Source: Geodermatophilus telluris
Lineage (GTDB): Bacteria > Actinomycetota > Actinomycetes > Mycobacteriales > Geodermatophilaceae
Direction: 5' to 3'
Assembly (NCBI RefSeq): GCF_900102745.1
Contig: NZ_FMZF01000002.1
Location: 310,001-374,000, forward strand
DNA: 64,000 nucleotides
The notes beneath the pieces were generated by a model that saw only the letters and a list, made by a program, of their open reading frames with translations, was not told the origin of the DNA and did no database searches. The position numbers and the translations under genes were made by a program. Below, one piece after another: positions 18,501-27,958 of the stretch (position 1 is its first letter; each line of letters starts with the position of its first letter).

Positions 18501-19756
18501 CGCGCCGGGCCGGGCTCGGTGGCCAGCCGCACGACCTCGCCGACCACCCAGACGGCCGGCGGGCGGACGCCCTCGTCGGCGAGCGCCCGCGCGAGGCCGG
18601 TGAGCGTGGTGCGGACGACCCGCTGGGTGGCCGTCGACCCGTCGGCGACGACGGCGACCGGGGTGTCCGGCGCGCGGCCGTGCTCGACGAGCGCCGCGGC
18701 GATCGCGCCGGCGGTGTCGACGCCCATGAGCACCACCACGGTGCCGCGCAGCCGGCCCAGCGCCGGCCAGTCGACCAGCGAGGCCGGGTGGCCGGGCGGC
18801 ACGTGCCCGGAGACGACGACGAACTCGTGGGTCAGCCCGCGGTGGGTGACCGGGATGCCGGCCAGCCCCGGGACGCCGATCGCGCTGGTCACGCCCGGCA
18901 CGACCTCGACCGGCACGCCCGCCGCGACGCAGGCCTCGAGCTCCTCCATGCCGCGGCCGAAGACGAAGGGGTCGCCGCCCTTGAGCCGCACCACCCGCTT
19001 GCCGGCCAGCGCGTGCTCGACCAGCAGCGCGTTGATCTGCTCCTGCGCCATCGACCGGCCGCGCGGCAGCTTCGAGGCGTCGATGACCTCGACCTCCGGG
19101 GGCAGCGAGGACAGCAGCGACTGCGGCGCCAGGTGGTCGGCGAGGACGACGTCGGCCTGGGCGACCGCCTGCTGGCCGCGCACGGTGATCAGCCCCGGGT
19201 CGCCCGGGCCGCCGCCGACGAGCACGACGCTGCCGGCCCGCCCGCCCTCGGGCTCGCGGGCGGCGCGGTCGCGGATGCTGCCGTCGGTCAGCCCGGCGAC
19301 GACGGCGTCGCGGACGCCCACCGCCCGCTGCGGGTCCCCGCCGCCGTGCACGCCGACGACGAGGTCGCCCTGCCGCCCGACCGCCGGCGTCCACACGCTG
19401 GACGCCGACCGGTCGTCGGCGCGGGCGCAGAACACCCGCAGCCGCTCGGCCTCCCCGGCGACGGCCGCGTTCACGGCGGGGTCGTCGGTGGCGGCCACGG
19501 CGTACCAGGCGCCGTCGAGGTCGCCGGGCTCGTAGCGGCGGCGCACCCAGGTCAGCGACCCCGGGGCCACCAGCGCCTCCAGCGCGGGGGTCACCTCGGG
19601 GCTGACGACGGTGACGCGGGCGCGGGCCTCGAGCAGGCCGGCGACCCGCCGGTGCGCGACCTGCCCGCCGCCGACCACGACGACGCGGCGGTCGAGCAGG
19701 CGCAGGCCGACGGGGTAGACGACGCCGCTCGCGGGGTCGACGGGCGTGGCGCTCAG
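18497..19756 (-). CDS. cobA: Siroheme synthase-type fusion: precorrin-2 dehydrogenase plus uroporphyrinogen-III C-methyltransferase
   Basis: Two-domain enzyme. The N-terminal NAD-binding domain (VVGGGQVAHRR) resembles CysG/Met8 precorrin-2 dehydrogenase. The C-terminal SUMT domain (VGGGPGDPGLITVRG, VVRLKGGDPFVFGRG) methylates uroporphyrinogen III at C2 and C7. It is the last gene of the riboswitch-led cob operon. The start is unusual: the first canonical in-frame start, GTG at 19678, would remove the first strand of the Rossmann fold. A CTG at 19756 overlaps the cobC stop (CTGA) and gives the complete domain (419 residues), so I prefer it. The dehydrogenase domain also allows siroheme synthesis. 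Confidence 0.9.
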   Translation of the reverse strand: MSATPVDPASGVVYPVGLRLLDRRVVVVGGGQVAHRRVAGLLEARARVTVVSPEVTPALEALVAPGSLTWVRRRYEPGDLDGAWYAVAATDDPAVNAAVAGEAERLRVFCARADDRSASSVWTPAVGRQGDLVVGVHGGGDPQRAVGVRDAVVAGLTDGSIRDRAAREPEGGRAGSVVLVGGGPGDPGLITVRGQQAVAQADVVLADHLAPQSLLSSLPPEVEVIDASKLPRGRSMAQEQINALLVEHALAGKRVVRLKGGDPFVFGRGMEELEACVAAGVPVEVVPGVTSAIGVPGLAGIPVTHRGLTHEFVVVSGHVPPGHPASLVDWPALGRLRGTVVVLMGVDTAGAIAAALVEHGRAPDTPVAVVADGSTATQRVVRTTLTGLARALADEGVRPPAVWVVGEVVRLATEPGPAR

Positions 19757-20823
19757 CGGTGCTCCTCCGGGACGGCGGCCGGCAGCGACGTCGTCGTCGG
19801 CAGCGGACCAGGGATCTCCGCACCAAGGATCGCAGCGAGGTCCGCGGCGAACGCACGCGAGGTGCCCGGGTCACGGACGGCGACCCGGAGGTGGTCGGCG
19901 TCGAGCCCGGGGAAGGTGTCGCCGCGGCGCACCGCCCAGCCCCGCTGCCGCAGCGCGGCGCGCACCCGCGCGCCGCCGGGGACGCGCAGCAGCACGAACG
20001 ACGAGCGCGGCTCCCCGACGACCAGGCCGGGCGGCAGCGCGGCCAGCAGCGCGGCGCGGTGCTCCGCGAGCTCGCGCGCCGCGGCGTCGGCCTCCGCGCG
20101 GGCGGCGGGCGTGGTGCAGGCGGCCGCGGCGGCCAGCGCCGGCGTGGACAGCGGCCAGTGCGGCTGGGCGGCGGCCAGCGCGGCGACGAGCTCCGGCGGG
20201 CCGAGCGCGTAGCCGACCCGCAGGCCGGCCAGACCCCAGGTCTTGGTCAGGCTGCGCACCACGAGGAGGCCCGGCAGGTCGTGGCGGGCGGCGAGCGACC
20301 CGGGCTCGCCGGGCACGGTGTCGGCGAACGCCTCGTCGACCAGCAGCACCCGGCCCGGGCGGGCCAGCGCGGCGACCTCGGCGGCCGGGTGCAGGACCGA
20401 GGTGGGGTTGGTCGGGTTGCCGAGCACGACCAGGTCGGCGTCGACCGGCACCGGCCCCAGGCGGTGGGCGGGCGGCTCGAGCAGCAGCCGCTGCACCGGG
20501 TGCCCGGCCGCGCGCAGCGCCGCCTCCGGCTCCGTGAACGACGGGTGCACGACCACCGCCCGCCGAGGCCGGAGCGCCCGGGCGGCCAGCACGAACGCCT
20601 CGGCGGCGCCGGCGGTCAGCAGCACCTCGGCGGGGTCGCGGCCGTGCGCGGCGGCCACCGCGGCGCGGGCGGGACCGGCGTCGGGGTAGGCGGCGACGTC
20701 GTCGAGGGCGCGCCGCAGCACGTCGCGCAGCCACGGCGGGGGCGTGCCGGCGCGGACGTTGACGGCGAGGTCGACCAGGCCGGGGGCCAGCTCGCGGTCG
20801 CCGTGGTGGTGCAGGTCGGTCAC
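19753..20823 (-). CDS. cobC: CobC-type PLP aminotransferase/threonine-phosphate decarboxylase-like
   Basis: Fold-type I PLP enzyme of 356 residues that in cobalamin synthesis makes (R)-1-amino-2-propanol phosphate from threonine phosphate. The PLP lysine lies in SLTKTWGLAGLRVGY; NPTNPT and VDEAFAD are the usual cofactor contacts. Overlaps cobE upstream (GTGA) and cobA downstream (CTGA). Mycobacterial Rv2231c is the nearest named relative I recall. Some relatives are histidinol-phosphate aminotransferases, but the operon context favours the cobalamin role. Confidence 0.88.
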   Translation of the reverse strand: MTDLHHHGDRELAPGLVDLAVNVRAGTPPPWLRDVLRRALDDVAAYPDAGPARAAVAAAHGRDPAEVLLTAGAAEAFVLAARALRPRRAVVVHPSFTEPEAALRAAGHPVQRLLLEPPAHRLGPVPVDADLVVLGNPTNPTSVLHPAAEVAALARPGRVLLVDEAFADTVPGEPGSLAARHDLPGLLVVRSLTKTWGLAGLRVGYALGPPELVAALAAAQPHWPLSTPALAAAAACTTPAARAEADAAARELAEHRAALLAALPPGLVVGEPRSSFVLLRVPGGARVRAALRQRGWAVRRGDTFPGLDADHLRVAVRDPGTSRAFAADLAAILGAEIPGPLPTTTSLPAAVPEEHR

Positions 20824-21161
20824 GCGGCCACCGCGACGGTGACCCGCCCGTGCACGGTCTTGCCGACGACCAGCCGGGCGCCGCCGAGCAGCGCGGCCGC
20901 CTCGGCCACCGACGCCGTCCCCACCGCGGCGGCCACCCGCGCGGACGGCGAGGGGACGGGCACCCCGGCGAGCGCCGCGGCCGGGTGCCCGACCAGCGGC
21001 CAGCCGCGGGTGGCGGCGGCCGCGGCCACCCCGGGCTCGGCCGCGCGCACGTCGAGGGTGGCCAGCGCGGTCACCCGGGCGCCGGCGGGCAGGACGGCGT
21101 CGACGGCGGCCAGCACCTCCGCGGCGGCCACGCCCGCGACGGCGCCCACGCCGACGGTCAC
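20820..21161 (-). CDS. cobE: CobE / CbiG C-terminal domain protein
   Basis: A 113-residue stand-alone CbiG C-terminal domain. Typical motifs are VGVGAVAGV at the start, [43 protein letters not shown]. In the anaerobic pathway this domain is fused to the ring-opening CbiG N-terminal part; here that part is missing, in line with the oxygen-dependent route. Its exact function is unsettled, although CobE has been linked to ring modification or metabolite binding. The GTG at 21161 overlaps the cbiO stop; GTG at 21167 is an alternative. Confidence 0.85.
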   Translation of the reverse strand: MTVGVGAVAGVAAAEVLAAVDAVLPAGARVTALATLDVRAAEPGVAAAAATRGWPLVGHPAAALAGVPVPSPSARVAAAVGTASVAEAAALLGGARLVVGKTVHGRVTVAVAA

Positions 21162-22009
21162 GTCCACGTGCCGACGCCCGGCCGGTCGGGCAGCGCCGCG
21201 AGCAGCGCGGCGGCGTCGCGGGGGAGCGGGCCGCCGGGCAGCAGCCCGAGCGCCTGCAGCCGGGCGCCGACGGTGAGCGCCCAGGGCCGGTCGAGGCGGG
21301 CGCGGGCGAGCAGGTCGTCGTCGGCGAGGAGGCGCTCGGGCCGGCCCTGCACCACCCGGCGGTCGACGACGACGGCGACCTCGTCGGCCCAGCGCAGCGC
21401 GAGGTCGACGTCGTGGGTGCTCATCACGACGGTGGAGCCCGACCCCCGCAGCCGCTCCAGCGCCGCCAGCGCCTCGGTGACGGCGGAGGGGTCCAGGCCC
21501 GCCGTCGGCTCGTCGAGCAGCAGCACGCACGGGCGCATCGCGACCGCCCCGGCGATGGCCACCCGCTTGCGCTCGCCGTAGGACAGCTGGTGGGTGGGCC
21601 GGGCCGCCAGCGCCTCGACGGCGAGCAGCCGCAGCGCCTCGGCCACCCGCTCGCGCACCTGCTCCTCGGTCAGGCCGAGGTTGAGCGGGCCGAAGGACAC
21701 GTCCTGGGCCACCGAGGCGCTGAACAGCTGGTCGTCGGGGTCCTGCAGGACCAGCTGCACCTCCTGCCGGTGCGACCGCAGCCCGCCACGGGTGTGCCGC
21801 AGCAGCGCGCCGTCGACGGCGACCGCGCCCGCGTCGGGCCGCAGTGCCCCGGACAGGCAGCGCAGCAGCGTCGTCTTGCCCGAGCCGTTGGCGCCCAGCA
21901 CCGCCAGCCGGCGCCCGGCGGGGACGGTGAGCGAGGCGCCGTCGAGCACCCGGCGCCCGCGCTCGTAGCCCACGACCAGCCCCTCGGCGGTCAGCGACCG
22001 GTGACTCAC
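21158..22009 (-). CDS. cbiO: Cobalt ECF transporter ATPase
   Basis: ABC-type ATPase of 283 residues powering the group I energy-coupling-factor cobalt importer. Walker [10 protein letters not shown] (from about residue 39), Q-loop [10 protein letters not shown], signature LSYGERKR, Walker [13 protein letters not shown] and switch His [13 protein letters not shown] are all present. It overlaps cbiQ and cobE by 4 bases each. With a single ATPase gene, the complex must contain a CbiO homodimer. Confidence 0.95.
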   Translation of the reverse strand: MSHRSLTAEGLVVGYERGRRVLDGASLTVPAGRRLAVLGANGSGKTTLLRCLSGALRPDAGAVAVDGALLRHTRGGLRSHRQEVQLVLQDPDDQLFSASVAQDVSFGPLNLGLTEEQVRERVAEALRLLAVEALAARPTHQLSYGERKRVAIAGAVAMRPCVLLLDEPTAGLDPSAVTEALAALERLRGSGSTVVMSTHDVDLALRWADEVAVVVDRRVVQGRPERLLADDDLLARARLDRPWALTVGARLQALGLLPGGPLPRDAAALLAALPDRPGVGTWT

Positions 22010-22743
22010 GCCACCCAGCCCACGGTGAGCAGCGCGGCCAGCCCGGCGGCGGAGGCGGCGAGGAAGGCGGGGGAGGACGGCAGCGCCTCGGGCAGCACCC
22101 GGAGGCCCGTCTCCATCCCGCGGCCGGCCAGCCCCTCCTGCATGCGGCGGGCGCGGTCGAAGGAGCGGGTGAGCACCGCGGCGGCCAGCGCGCCGGAGGA
22201 GCGGTAGGAGCGGCGCACCGAGGAGTAGCCCATCCGGTCGGCCTGCGCCTCGCGGATCGTGCGCAGGCTGCCCAGCAGCACGAACAGCAGCCGGTAGGTC
22301 ACCGACGCGACCTCGACCACGGCCGCCGGGACCCGCAGCCGGCGCAGCGCGGGCAGCAGGTCGCTCATCGGCGTGGTGGTTGCCAGCAGCAGCACCGCGG
22401 CGCCGCCGGCCACCGAGTGCCCGGCCAGGTCGCCCGCCCGAGCGGCCGCGCCGGGCGCCCAGCCCAGGCCGCCGCCGTCCACCGAGACGACGGCGGTCAG
22501 CGCGCTGGTGGCGACGAACGCCAGCGGCCAGCGCACCGCCCGGCCGAAGGTGCGCGCCGGCACCCGCGCCGGGCCGAGCGCGAGGACGACGGCGGTGAGC
22601 GCCACCAGCACGCTGCCCGGCCACGCCGGGAGCACCAGGGCGCAGACGACCAGGCCGCCGCAGAGCGCCAGCTTGTCCAGCGGCGCGCGCGTGCGCCAGG
22701 CGCTGGCCCAGGCGGCGTCGTCGACCGCCAGCCCGGCGCTCAC
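22006..22743 (-). CDS. cbiQ: Cobalt ECF transporter T component
   Basis: Membrane coupling protein of 245 residues with about five hydrophobic helices. It carries the two cytoplasmic Ala-Arg-Gly-type coupling regions seen as [15 protein letters not shown]-like and [17 protein letters not shown] segments (here [11 protein letters not shown] and the [17 protein letters not shown] stretch) that dock into the ATPase. Encoded between cbiN and cbiO with 4-base overlaps. The N-terminal LDKLALCGG is typical of the family. Confidence 0.93.
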   Translation of the reverse strand: MSAGLAVDDAAWASAWRTRAPLDKLALCGGLVVCALVLPAWPGSVLVALTAVVLALGPARVPARTFGRAVRWPLAFVATSALTAVVSVDGGGLGWAPGAAARAGDLAGHSVAGGAAVLLLATTTPMSDLLPALRRLRVPAAVVEVASVTYRLLFVLLGSLRTIREAQADRMGYSSVRRSYRSSGALAAAVLTRSFDRARRMQEGLAGRGMETGLRVLPEALPSSPAFLAASAAGLAALLTVGWVA

Positions 22744-23048
22744 GTCTCGTCCGTGGGCTGCCGCTCGGGCGGGGCGGCCCGGCGGCGGCCGCGCAGCCGG
22801 CCGAGCACGTAGCCGAGCACCCCGCCGCCGACCGCGGCCTGCAGGGCGAACAGCCCCGACTCCACCTCCTTCGACGACGGCGCGAACACCGACTCGAACC
22901 ACGGGGTGTAGCCGGACTCCTCGATCGCCGCGCTGGCCTGCCCGTCGGTGCCCGCGTACCCGGCGTCCCCGCGGAACGCGAGCGGCAGGGCGACCAGCGC
23001 CAGCACCGCGAGCACCAGCAGCGCGGTGACCAGCCGGCGGCGGGTCAC
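22740..23048 (-). CDS. cbiN: Cobalt transport protein, small N component
   Basis: A 102-residue protein with two membrane helices separated by an extracytoplasmic loop containing [14 protein letters not shown] and [16 protein letters not shown]. CbiN activates metal loading of CbiM in known CbiMNQO importers. The C-terminal tail is basic. The gene sits exactly between cbiM and cbiQ with GTGA overlaps on both sides. Confidence 0.92.
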   Translation of the reverse strand: MTRRRLVTALLVLAVLALVALPLAFRGDAGYAGTDGQASAAIEESGYTPWFESVFAPSSKEVESGLFALQAAVGGGVLGYVLGRLRGRRRAAPPERQPTDET

Positions 23049-23728
23049 CCGCGCTCCTCCGCCGGCGCCGGTGCCAGCAGGCCCAGGCGCTCGAGGTCGG
23101 GCCGGGCGCTGACGGTCAGCACCCGGAACAGCAGCACGCCGAGCAGGCCCTCGGCCACCGCCAGCGGCACCTGGGTGAGGGCGAAGACACCGAGGAACTT
23201 CACCGCGGCGCCGGCGAACCCGCTCGCCGCGTCGGGGAAGGCCAGCGCGAGCTGCAGCGACGTCGTGACGTAGGTGGCGAGGTCGGCCAGCGCGAGGGCG
23301 ACGAAGACGCCGGGCAGCAGCCCGGCGCCCAGGGCGCGCGCCAGCCGGTAGGCGCCGTAGCCGGCCCACGGCCCGACGACGGCGAAGGCGAACGCGTTGG
23401 CGCCCAGGGTGGTCAGCCCGCCGTGCGCCAGCAGCAGCGCCTGGAAGAGCAGGACGACGGTGCCCAGCAGCGCCATCACCGGCGGCCGGAACAGCACCGC
23501 CCCGGCGCCGGTGCCGGTCGGGTGGCTGGAGCTGCCGGTGACCGAGGGCAGCTTGATCGCGCTGAGCACGAAGGTGAACGCGCCGGCCGCACCGAGCAGC
23601 AGCGTGGACTCCGGGTGCTCGCGCACCTCCCGCACCACCGCGCGGGCGCCGTGGACCACGAACGGGGCGGCCGCGACCGTCCAGCCGATCGCGTGCGGGG
23701 CGGGCAGGAACCCCTCAGCGATGTGCAC
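23045..23728 (-). CDS. cbiM: Cobalt ECF transporter substrate-binding subunit
   Basis: Integral membrane S component of 227 residues. The mature N-terminus begins M-H-I-A-E-G; His2 and the free N-terminus coordinate Co(II) in structurally known CbiM/NikM. The [14 protein letters not shown] segment supplies the other conserved histidine. The GTG start at 23728 lies inside the end of cobB (14-base overlap). Its place in a B12-riboswitch operon supports cobalt rather than nickel. Confidence 0.95.
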   Translation of the reverse strand: MHIAEGFLPAPHAIGWTVAAAPFVVHGARAVVREVREHPESTLLLGAAGAFTFVLSAIKLPSVTGSSSHPTGTGAGAVLFRPPVMALLGTVVLLFQALLLAHGGLTTLGANAFAFAVVGPWAGYGAYRLARALGAGLLPGVFVALALADLATYVTTSLQLALAFPDAASGFAGAAVKFLGVFALTQVPLAVAEGLLGVLLFRVLTVSARPDLERLGLLAPAPAEERG

Positions 23729-25097
23729 GCCGCACCTCCTCCGGGACGGCCGCCGCGCAGGCGGCCACGAACCGCTCGGGCAGGGCGGGGGACCCGGCCC
23801 AGTGCAGGTGCAGGTAGGAGGCGTGCACCGAGCCGGTGGCGAAGCCCTCCGGGCCGGCCTGCGCCCACTGCCAGGCCGGGGTGGCGCCGGCGCCGGGTCG
23901 CGCGTGGGTGCGGTGGAACTCGTGGCCCCGCACCCGGGTACCGGCCGGGGCGAGCACGCTGTCGGCGACGGCGACCGCGGCCCGGTAGCCGAGGGTCAGC
24001 CGGGGCGACATCGCCGTCGCCACGTCCAGGACGCCGCACATCGGGTGCCCGTCGAGCTCGCGCGAGAGGTAGAGCAGGCCGGCGCACTCGGCGGCGACCG
24101 GGCCGCCGCGGGCGGCGAGCGCGGCGACGTCGGCGCGCAGGGCCGCGTTGGCCGACAGCGCCTCGGCGTACACCTCGGGGAAGCCGCCGCCCACCACCAG
24201 CCCCGCGGTGCCCGGGGGGAGGGCCTCGTCGCGGAGCGGGTCGACGGTCACCACCTCGGCCCCGGCGGCGGCGAGCAGCTCGGCGTTCTCGGCGTAGCCG
24301 AAGGTGAAGGCGGGCCCCCCGGCGACGGCGACCCGCGGCCGGCCCTCGACCGGGGTGACCTCGGCGGCCGGGTCCCAGGGGACGGCGTCCAGGGCGGGCG
24401 CGGTGCGGGTCAGGCGCAGCACGGCGTCGAGGTCGACGCCGCCGGCCACCACCTCGCCGAGCCGCGCGACGGTGGCCAGTGCCTCGGCCGACCGCTCGGC
24501 CGCCGGGACCAGTCCCAGGTGCCGCGACGGCGTGCCGAGCTCGGCCAGCCGCCGGACCGCGCCCAGCACCGGCACCCCGGCCGCGCCCAGCGCCTCGCGC
24601 AGGATCTCCTCGTGCCGGTCGCTGCCGACCCGGTTGAGCACCACGCCGCCCAGCCGCACGCGGGGGTCGAAGGTGGCGAACCCGTGCACCAGCGCGGCCA
24701 CGCTCTGCGCCTGCGCGCTCGCGTCGACGACCAGCACCACCGGCGCCCGCAGCAGCCGGGCCACGTGCGCGGTGGAGGCGAACCCCGGCTCGACGTCGGG
24801 GGAGGTGGCGCCGTCGAACAGGCCCATGACGCCCTCGACGACGGCGACGTCGGCCCCGCGGGCGCCGTGCAGGAACAGCGGCACGACGCGCTGCTCGCCC
24901 TGCAGCACCGGGTCGAGGTTGCGGCCCGGGCGCCCGGCGGCCAGGCCGGTGTAGCCGGGGTCGATGTAGTCGGGGCCGACCTTGTGCGGGGAGACGGCCA
25001 GTCCGCGGGCACTGAGCGCGGCGACCAGGCCGGTGGCGACCGACGTCTTGCCCGCGTTGCTCGACGGGGCCGCGACGACGACGCGCGGGATGCTCAC
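23715..25097 (-). CDS. cobB: (Hydrogeno)cobyrinic acid a,c-diamide synthase
   Basis: Glutamine-dependent amidotransferase of 460 residues that amidates the a and c carboxylates before (aerobic route) cobalt chelation. The N-terminal P-loop-like [14 protein letters not shown] and [10 protein letters not shown] motifs bind ATP; the C-terminal class I glutaminase domain shows [12 protein letters not shown] and the nucleophile Cys in [12 protein letters not shown] chose GTG at 25097, which overlaps the cobO stop; GTG at 25100 is possible. It precedes the cobalt transporter genes. Confidence 0.95.
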   Translation of the reverse strand: MSIPRVVVAAPSSNAGKTSVATGLVAALSARGLAVSPHKVGPDYIDPGYTGLAAGRPGRNLDPVLQGEQRVVPLFLHGARGADVAVVEGVMGLFDGATSPDVEPGFASTAHVARLLRAPVVLVVDASAQAQSVAALVHGFATFDPRVRLGGVVLNRVGSDRHEEILREALGAAGVPVLGAVRRLAELGTPSRHLGLVPAAERSAEALATVARLGEVVAGGVDLDAVLRLTRTAPALDAVPWDPAAEVTPVEGRPRVAVAGGPAFTFGYAENAELLAAAGAEVVTVDPLRDEALPPGTAGLVVGGGFPEVYAEALSANAALRADVAALAARGGPVAAECAGLLYLSRELDGHPMCGVLDVATAMSPRLTLGYRAAVAVADSVLAPAGTRVRGHEFHRTHARPGAGATPAWQWAQAGPEGFATGSVHASYLHLHWAGSPALPERFVAACAAAVPEEVRRAHR

Positions 25098-25708
25098 CAC
25101 TCGATCCCCCGCTGACCCTTCTGGCCGGCGTCCATGGGGTGCTTGACCTTGGTCATCTCCACGACGAGGTCGGCGGCCTCGACCAGAGCGGGCGGGGCGT
25201 CCCGGCCGGTGACGACGACGTGCTGCGCGCCGGGCCGCTGCGTCAGCGTCTCGACGACGTCGTCGACGTCCACCCAGCCCCACTTCAGCGGGTAGGTGAA
25301 CTCGTCGAGGACGTAGAAGCGGTGCGCCTCGGCGGCGAGGTCGCGCTTGATCTGCGCCCAGCCCTCGGCGGCGTCGGCGGCGTGGTCGACCTCGGTGCCC
25401 TGCCGGCGCGACCAGCTCCAGCCCGAGCCCATCTTGTGCCAGACCACCGGCCCGCCCTCGCCCGTCTCGGCGTGCAGCCGGCCGAGCGCGGTGAGCGCGT
25501 TCTCCTCGCCCACCCTCCACTTGGCGCTCTTGACGAACTGGTAGACCGCGATCGACCAGCCCTGGTTCCACGCGCGCATGGCCATGCCGAACGCGGCGGT
25601 GGACTTGCCCTTCATCTCGCCGGTGTGCACGGCCAGCAGCGGCCGGTTGCGCCGCTGCCGCGTGGTCAGCCCGTCCTGCGGCGTGACGGCGACCTGTCCC
25701 TGCGGCAC
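25094..25708 (-). CDS. cobO: Cob(I)yrinic acid a,c-diamide adenosyltransferase
   Basis: CobA/CobO/BtuR-type corrinoid adenosyltransferase, 204 residues. The P-loop HTGEMKGKSTAAFG binds ATP in the reverse orientation typical of the family; WGWVDVDDVVETL and VVVTGRDAPP are conserved. It adds the adenosyl ligand to the cobalt. Starts 2 bases after the ChlID stop at a GTG (25708) and overlaps cobB. Confidence 0.95.
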   Translation of the reverse strand: MPQGQVAVTPQDGLTTRQRRNRPLLAVHTGEMKGKSTAAFGMAMRAWNQGWSIAVYQFVKSAKWRVGEENALTALGRLHAETGEGGPVVWHKMGSGWSWSRRQGTEVDHAADAAEGWAQIKRDLAAEAHRFYVLDEFTYPLKWGWVDVDDVVETLTQRPGAQHVVVTGRDAPPALVEAADLVVEMTKVKHPMDAGQKGQRGIEW

Positions 25709-25710
25709 CG

Positions 25711-27747
25711 TCAGGCCGCCTCTCGGACGGCGCGCACGGTGCCGGCGAGCGTCTCGGCCGCCAGCTCCTCCAGCCGCAGCGTCTGCGCCCCGAAGTGGGC
25801 GCCGAGGACGCCGGCGAGCCCGAGCCGCACCGGTCCCGACTCGCAGTCGACGACGACGCCCGCCGTGCCCTCGGCGGCCAGCCGCTGCGCGACCGCGTGC
25901 GCGGCGCCGACGGCGTCGGTGCCCCGGGTGCCGGTGGCCCGCCCGTCGGTGACCACGACCAGCAGCGGCCGGCGCCGCGGGTCGCGCACCCGCTCCACCC
26001 GCAGGGTCTCGGCGGCGCGCAGCAGGCCCGCGGCCAGCGGGGTGCGGCCGCCGGTGGGCAGCTCGCGGAGCCGGGCCGCGGCCGCCTCGACCGACCAGGT
26101 GGGCGGCAGCGCCAGCTCGGCGTCGGCGCCGCGGAAGGTGACCAGGCCGACCTTGTCCCGGCGCTGGTAGGCGTCCAGGAGCAGCGACAGCACGGCGCCC
26201 TTGACCGCGCCCATCCGCGCCCGGGAGCCCATGGAGCCGCTGGCGTCGACGACGAACAGCACGAGGTTGCCCTCGCGGCCCTCGAGGGTGGCCTGGCGCA
26301 GGTCCTCGCGGGCCACCCGCAGGCCGGGACCGCTGCGCCCGCGGGCGACCTGGTGCGGCGCGGCGGCCAGCACGGTGTCGACCAGGTGCAGCCGGGTCAC
26401 CGGGCCCGAGGGGCGGGTGGAGCCCACGACGCGCCCGCGCTCGGCCCGCGCCTTCGACCGCCGTCCCGCCGCGCCCGCACCGACGCCCGGGACCTCCAGC
26501 CGCCGGGCGCGGAACGGGTCCGACGGCGCGACCGCGGCCCGCTCGGACGCCGACGCCGACCCGCCCGTCCGGTCGAGATCGCGCGATCTCGGCTCCCCGT
26601 CCGCGGGGCCGGCGTCGAGATCGCGCGATCTCGACGGGGAGTCCGGGCCGGCGCCGTCGCTGTCGTCCGGGCCCGCGGGCGGCGGGGGAGCGCCCCCACC
26701 GCCGCCGTCCGGGCCGTCGGGAGGCGGGGGCTCCTCGTCCGGGCGGCTGTCCTCGAGCGCCTGGTCGAGGGTGTCGTCGTCGAGACCGGGGGCGTCGAAG
26801 GGGTTGCGCCGGCGCCGGTGGGGGAGGGCGAGGCGGGCGGCCACGCGGACGTCGTCCTCGGTGACGGCGTCGCGGCCGCACCAGGCGGCGTGCGCGATCG
26901 CGGCGCGGGCGGTGACCAGGTCGGCGCGCAGCCCGTCGACGTCGAACGCGGCGCACACGGCGGTCACCTGGCGCAGCGCGTCGTCGGAGAGGACGACGTG
27001 CGGCAGCCGGGCCCGGGCGTCGGCGATCCGGGCGGCCAGCGCGGTCTCCTCGCCCGCCCACGCCGCGGCGAACCCGGCGGGGTCGGCGTCGTGCGCGAAG
27101 CGGCGGCGGACCACCTCGGCGCGCTCGGCCGGGTCGCGCGGCGCGGCCACCTCGACGGTGAGGCCGAAGCGGTCGAGCAGCTGCGGCCGCAGCTCCCCCT
27201 CCTCGGGGTTCATCGTCCCGACCAGCAGGAAGCGGGCGGCGTGGCGCACCGAGACGCCCTCGCGCTCGACGTAGGCGGTGCCCAGCGCGGCGGCGTCCAG
27301 CAGCAGGTCGACGAGGTGGTCGTGCAGCAGGTTGACCTCGTCGACGTAGAGCACCCCGCGGTGGGCGGCGGCCAGCAGCCCGGGCTCGAAGGCCTTCACG
27401 CCCTCGGTGAGCGCCCGCTCGAGGTCCAGCGAGCCGACCACGCGGTCCTCCGAGGCGCCCACCGGCAGCTCGACCAGCCGCGCCGGGCGGGTCAGCCCCG
27501 GGGCACCGGGGTCGTGCGGGCCGTCGGGGCAGGCCGGGTCGGGGACGGCGGGGTCACAGGCGAAGCGGCAGCCGGGCACCACGGCGACCGGCGGGAGGAC
27601 GGCGGCCAGCGCGCGCACCGTCGTCGACTTCGCGGTGCCCTTCTCGCCGCGCACGAGTACGCCGCCGATGGCCGGGGAGACGGCGTTGAGCAGCAGGGCC
27701 AGCCGCATGTCGTCCATGCCGACGACGGCGCCGAAGGGGTACGTCAT
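25711..27747 (-). CDS. Fused magnesium-chelatase-like ChlI/ChlD ATPase, probable CobN partner
   Basis: A 678-residue fusion. The AAA+ half (ChlI/BchI-like) has Walker A GEKGTAKST (residues 34-42), Walker B VLYVDEVNLL, and a Cys-rich insertion (C60, C64, C73) seen in Rv2850c-type proteins. The C-terminal half is a von Willebrand A domain (ChlD/BchD-like) with the MIDAS motif D501-A-S-G-S505. A Pro/Gly/Asp-rich linker in between holds two RSRDLD repeats encoded by DNA palindromes. With CobN it probably forms the cobaltochelatase that aerobic bacteria such as Pseudomonas build from CobN, CobS and CobT. It is the first gene of the riboswitch operon. Confidence 0.9.
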   Translation of the reverse strand: MTYPFGAVVGMDDMRLALLLNAVSPAIGGVLVRGEKGTAKSTTVRALAAVLPPVAVVPGCRFACDPAVPDPACPDGPHDPGAPGLTRPARLVELPVGASEDRVVGSLDLERALTEGVKAFEPGLLAAAHRGVLYVDEVNLLHDHLVDLLLDAAALGTAYVEREGVSVRHAARFLLVGTMNPEEGELRPQLLDRFGLTVEVAAPRDPAERAEVVRRRFAHDADPAGFAAAWAGEETALAARIADARARLPHVVLSDDALRQVTAVCAAFDVDGLRADLVTARAAIAHAAWCGRDAVTEDDVRVAARLALPHRRRRNPFDAPGLDDDTLDQALEDSRPDEEPPPPDGPDGGGGGAPPPPAGPDDSDGAGPDSPSRSRDLDAGPADGEPRSRDLDRTGGSASASERAAVAPSDPFRARRLEVPGVGAGAAGRRSKARAERGRVVGSTRPSGPVTRLHLVDTVLAAAPHQVARGRSGPGLRVAREDLRQATLEGREGNLVLFVVDASGSMGSRARMGAVKGAVLSLLLDAYQRRDKVGLVTFRGADAELALPPTWSVEAAAARLRELPTGGRTPLAAGLLRAAETLRVERVRDPRRRPLLVVVTDGRATGTRGTDAVGAAHAVAQRLAAEGTAGVVVDCESGPVRLGLAGVLGAHFGAQTLRLEELAAETLAGTVRAVREAA
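26574..26634. repeat. Two copies of an 18-bp perfect palindrome in the ChlID linker
   Basis: CGAGATCGCGCGATCTCG occurs at 26574-26591 and again at 26616-26633; the second extends to 20 bp with flanking T and A. Both copies are in the same frame and encode RSRDLD in the low-complexity linker. No further copy was noticed in the window. Confidence 0.85.
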
Positions 27748-27790
27748 GCGGGGGCACGGGTCCTCTCCCCGGGTGTCCACGCCCGGAGGT

Positions 27791-27900
27791 GGCAGGAGGC
27801 GGCGGCGGGAGTTCCTGACTCCCCGGCCTCCTGGTCGGGAGGCCGGGTCACAGTGGCGGGACCGCGCCGGAGTCGCACCGGGCTTCCTCCACTGCCGTCG
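27791..27900 (-). promoter_or_regulatory. Cobalamin (B12) riboswitch
   Basis: Read on the minus strand, the leader of the ChlID gene contains the conserved B12-aptamer blocks in order: GGAAGCCCGGTGCGACTCCG (27888-27869), GCGCGGTCCCGCCACTGTGA (27866-27847), and the B12-box-like GGAGTCAGGAACTCCCGCC (27822-27804). The outer arms containing GGCAG and CTGCC can close the P1 stem. Binding of adenosylcobalamin is expected to switch off the ten-gene operon running from ChlID to cobA, including cobalt uptake. End coordinates are approximate to about 10 bases. I found no second copy upstream of the other cob genes. Confidence 0.92.
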
Positions 27901-27958
27901 CTGTGGCCCGGTCATGGAACCACGCGGGGTCGCGCCCGCGACAGGGCGGGCCGGTCAC

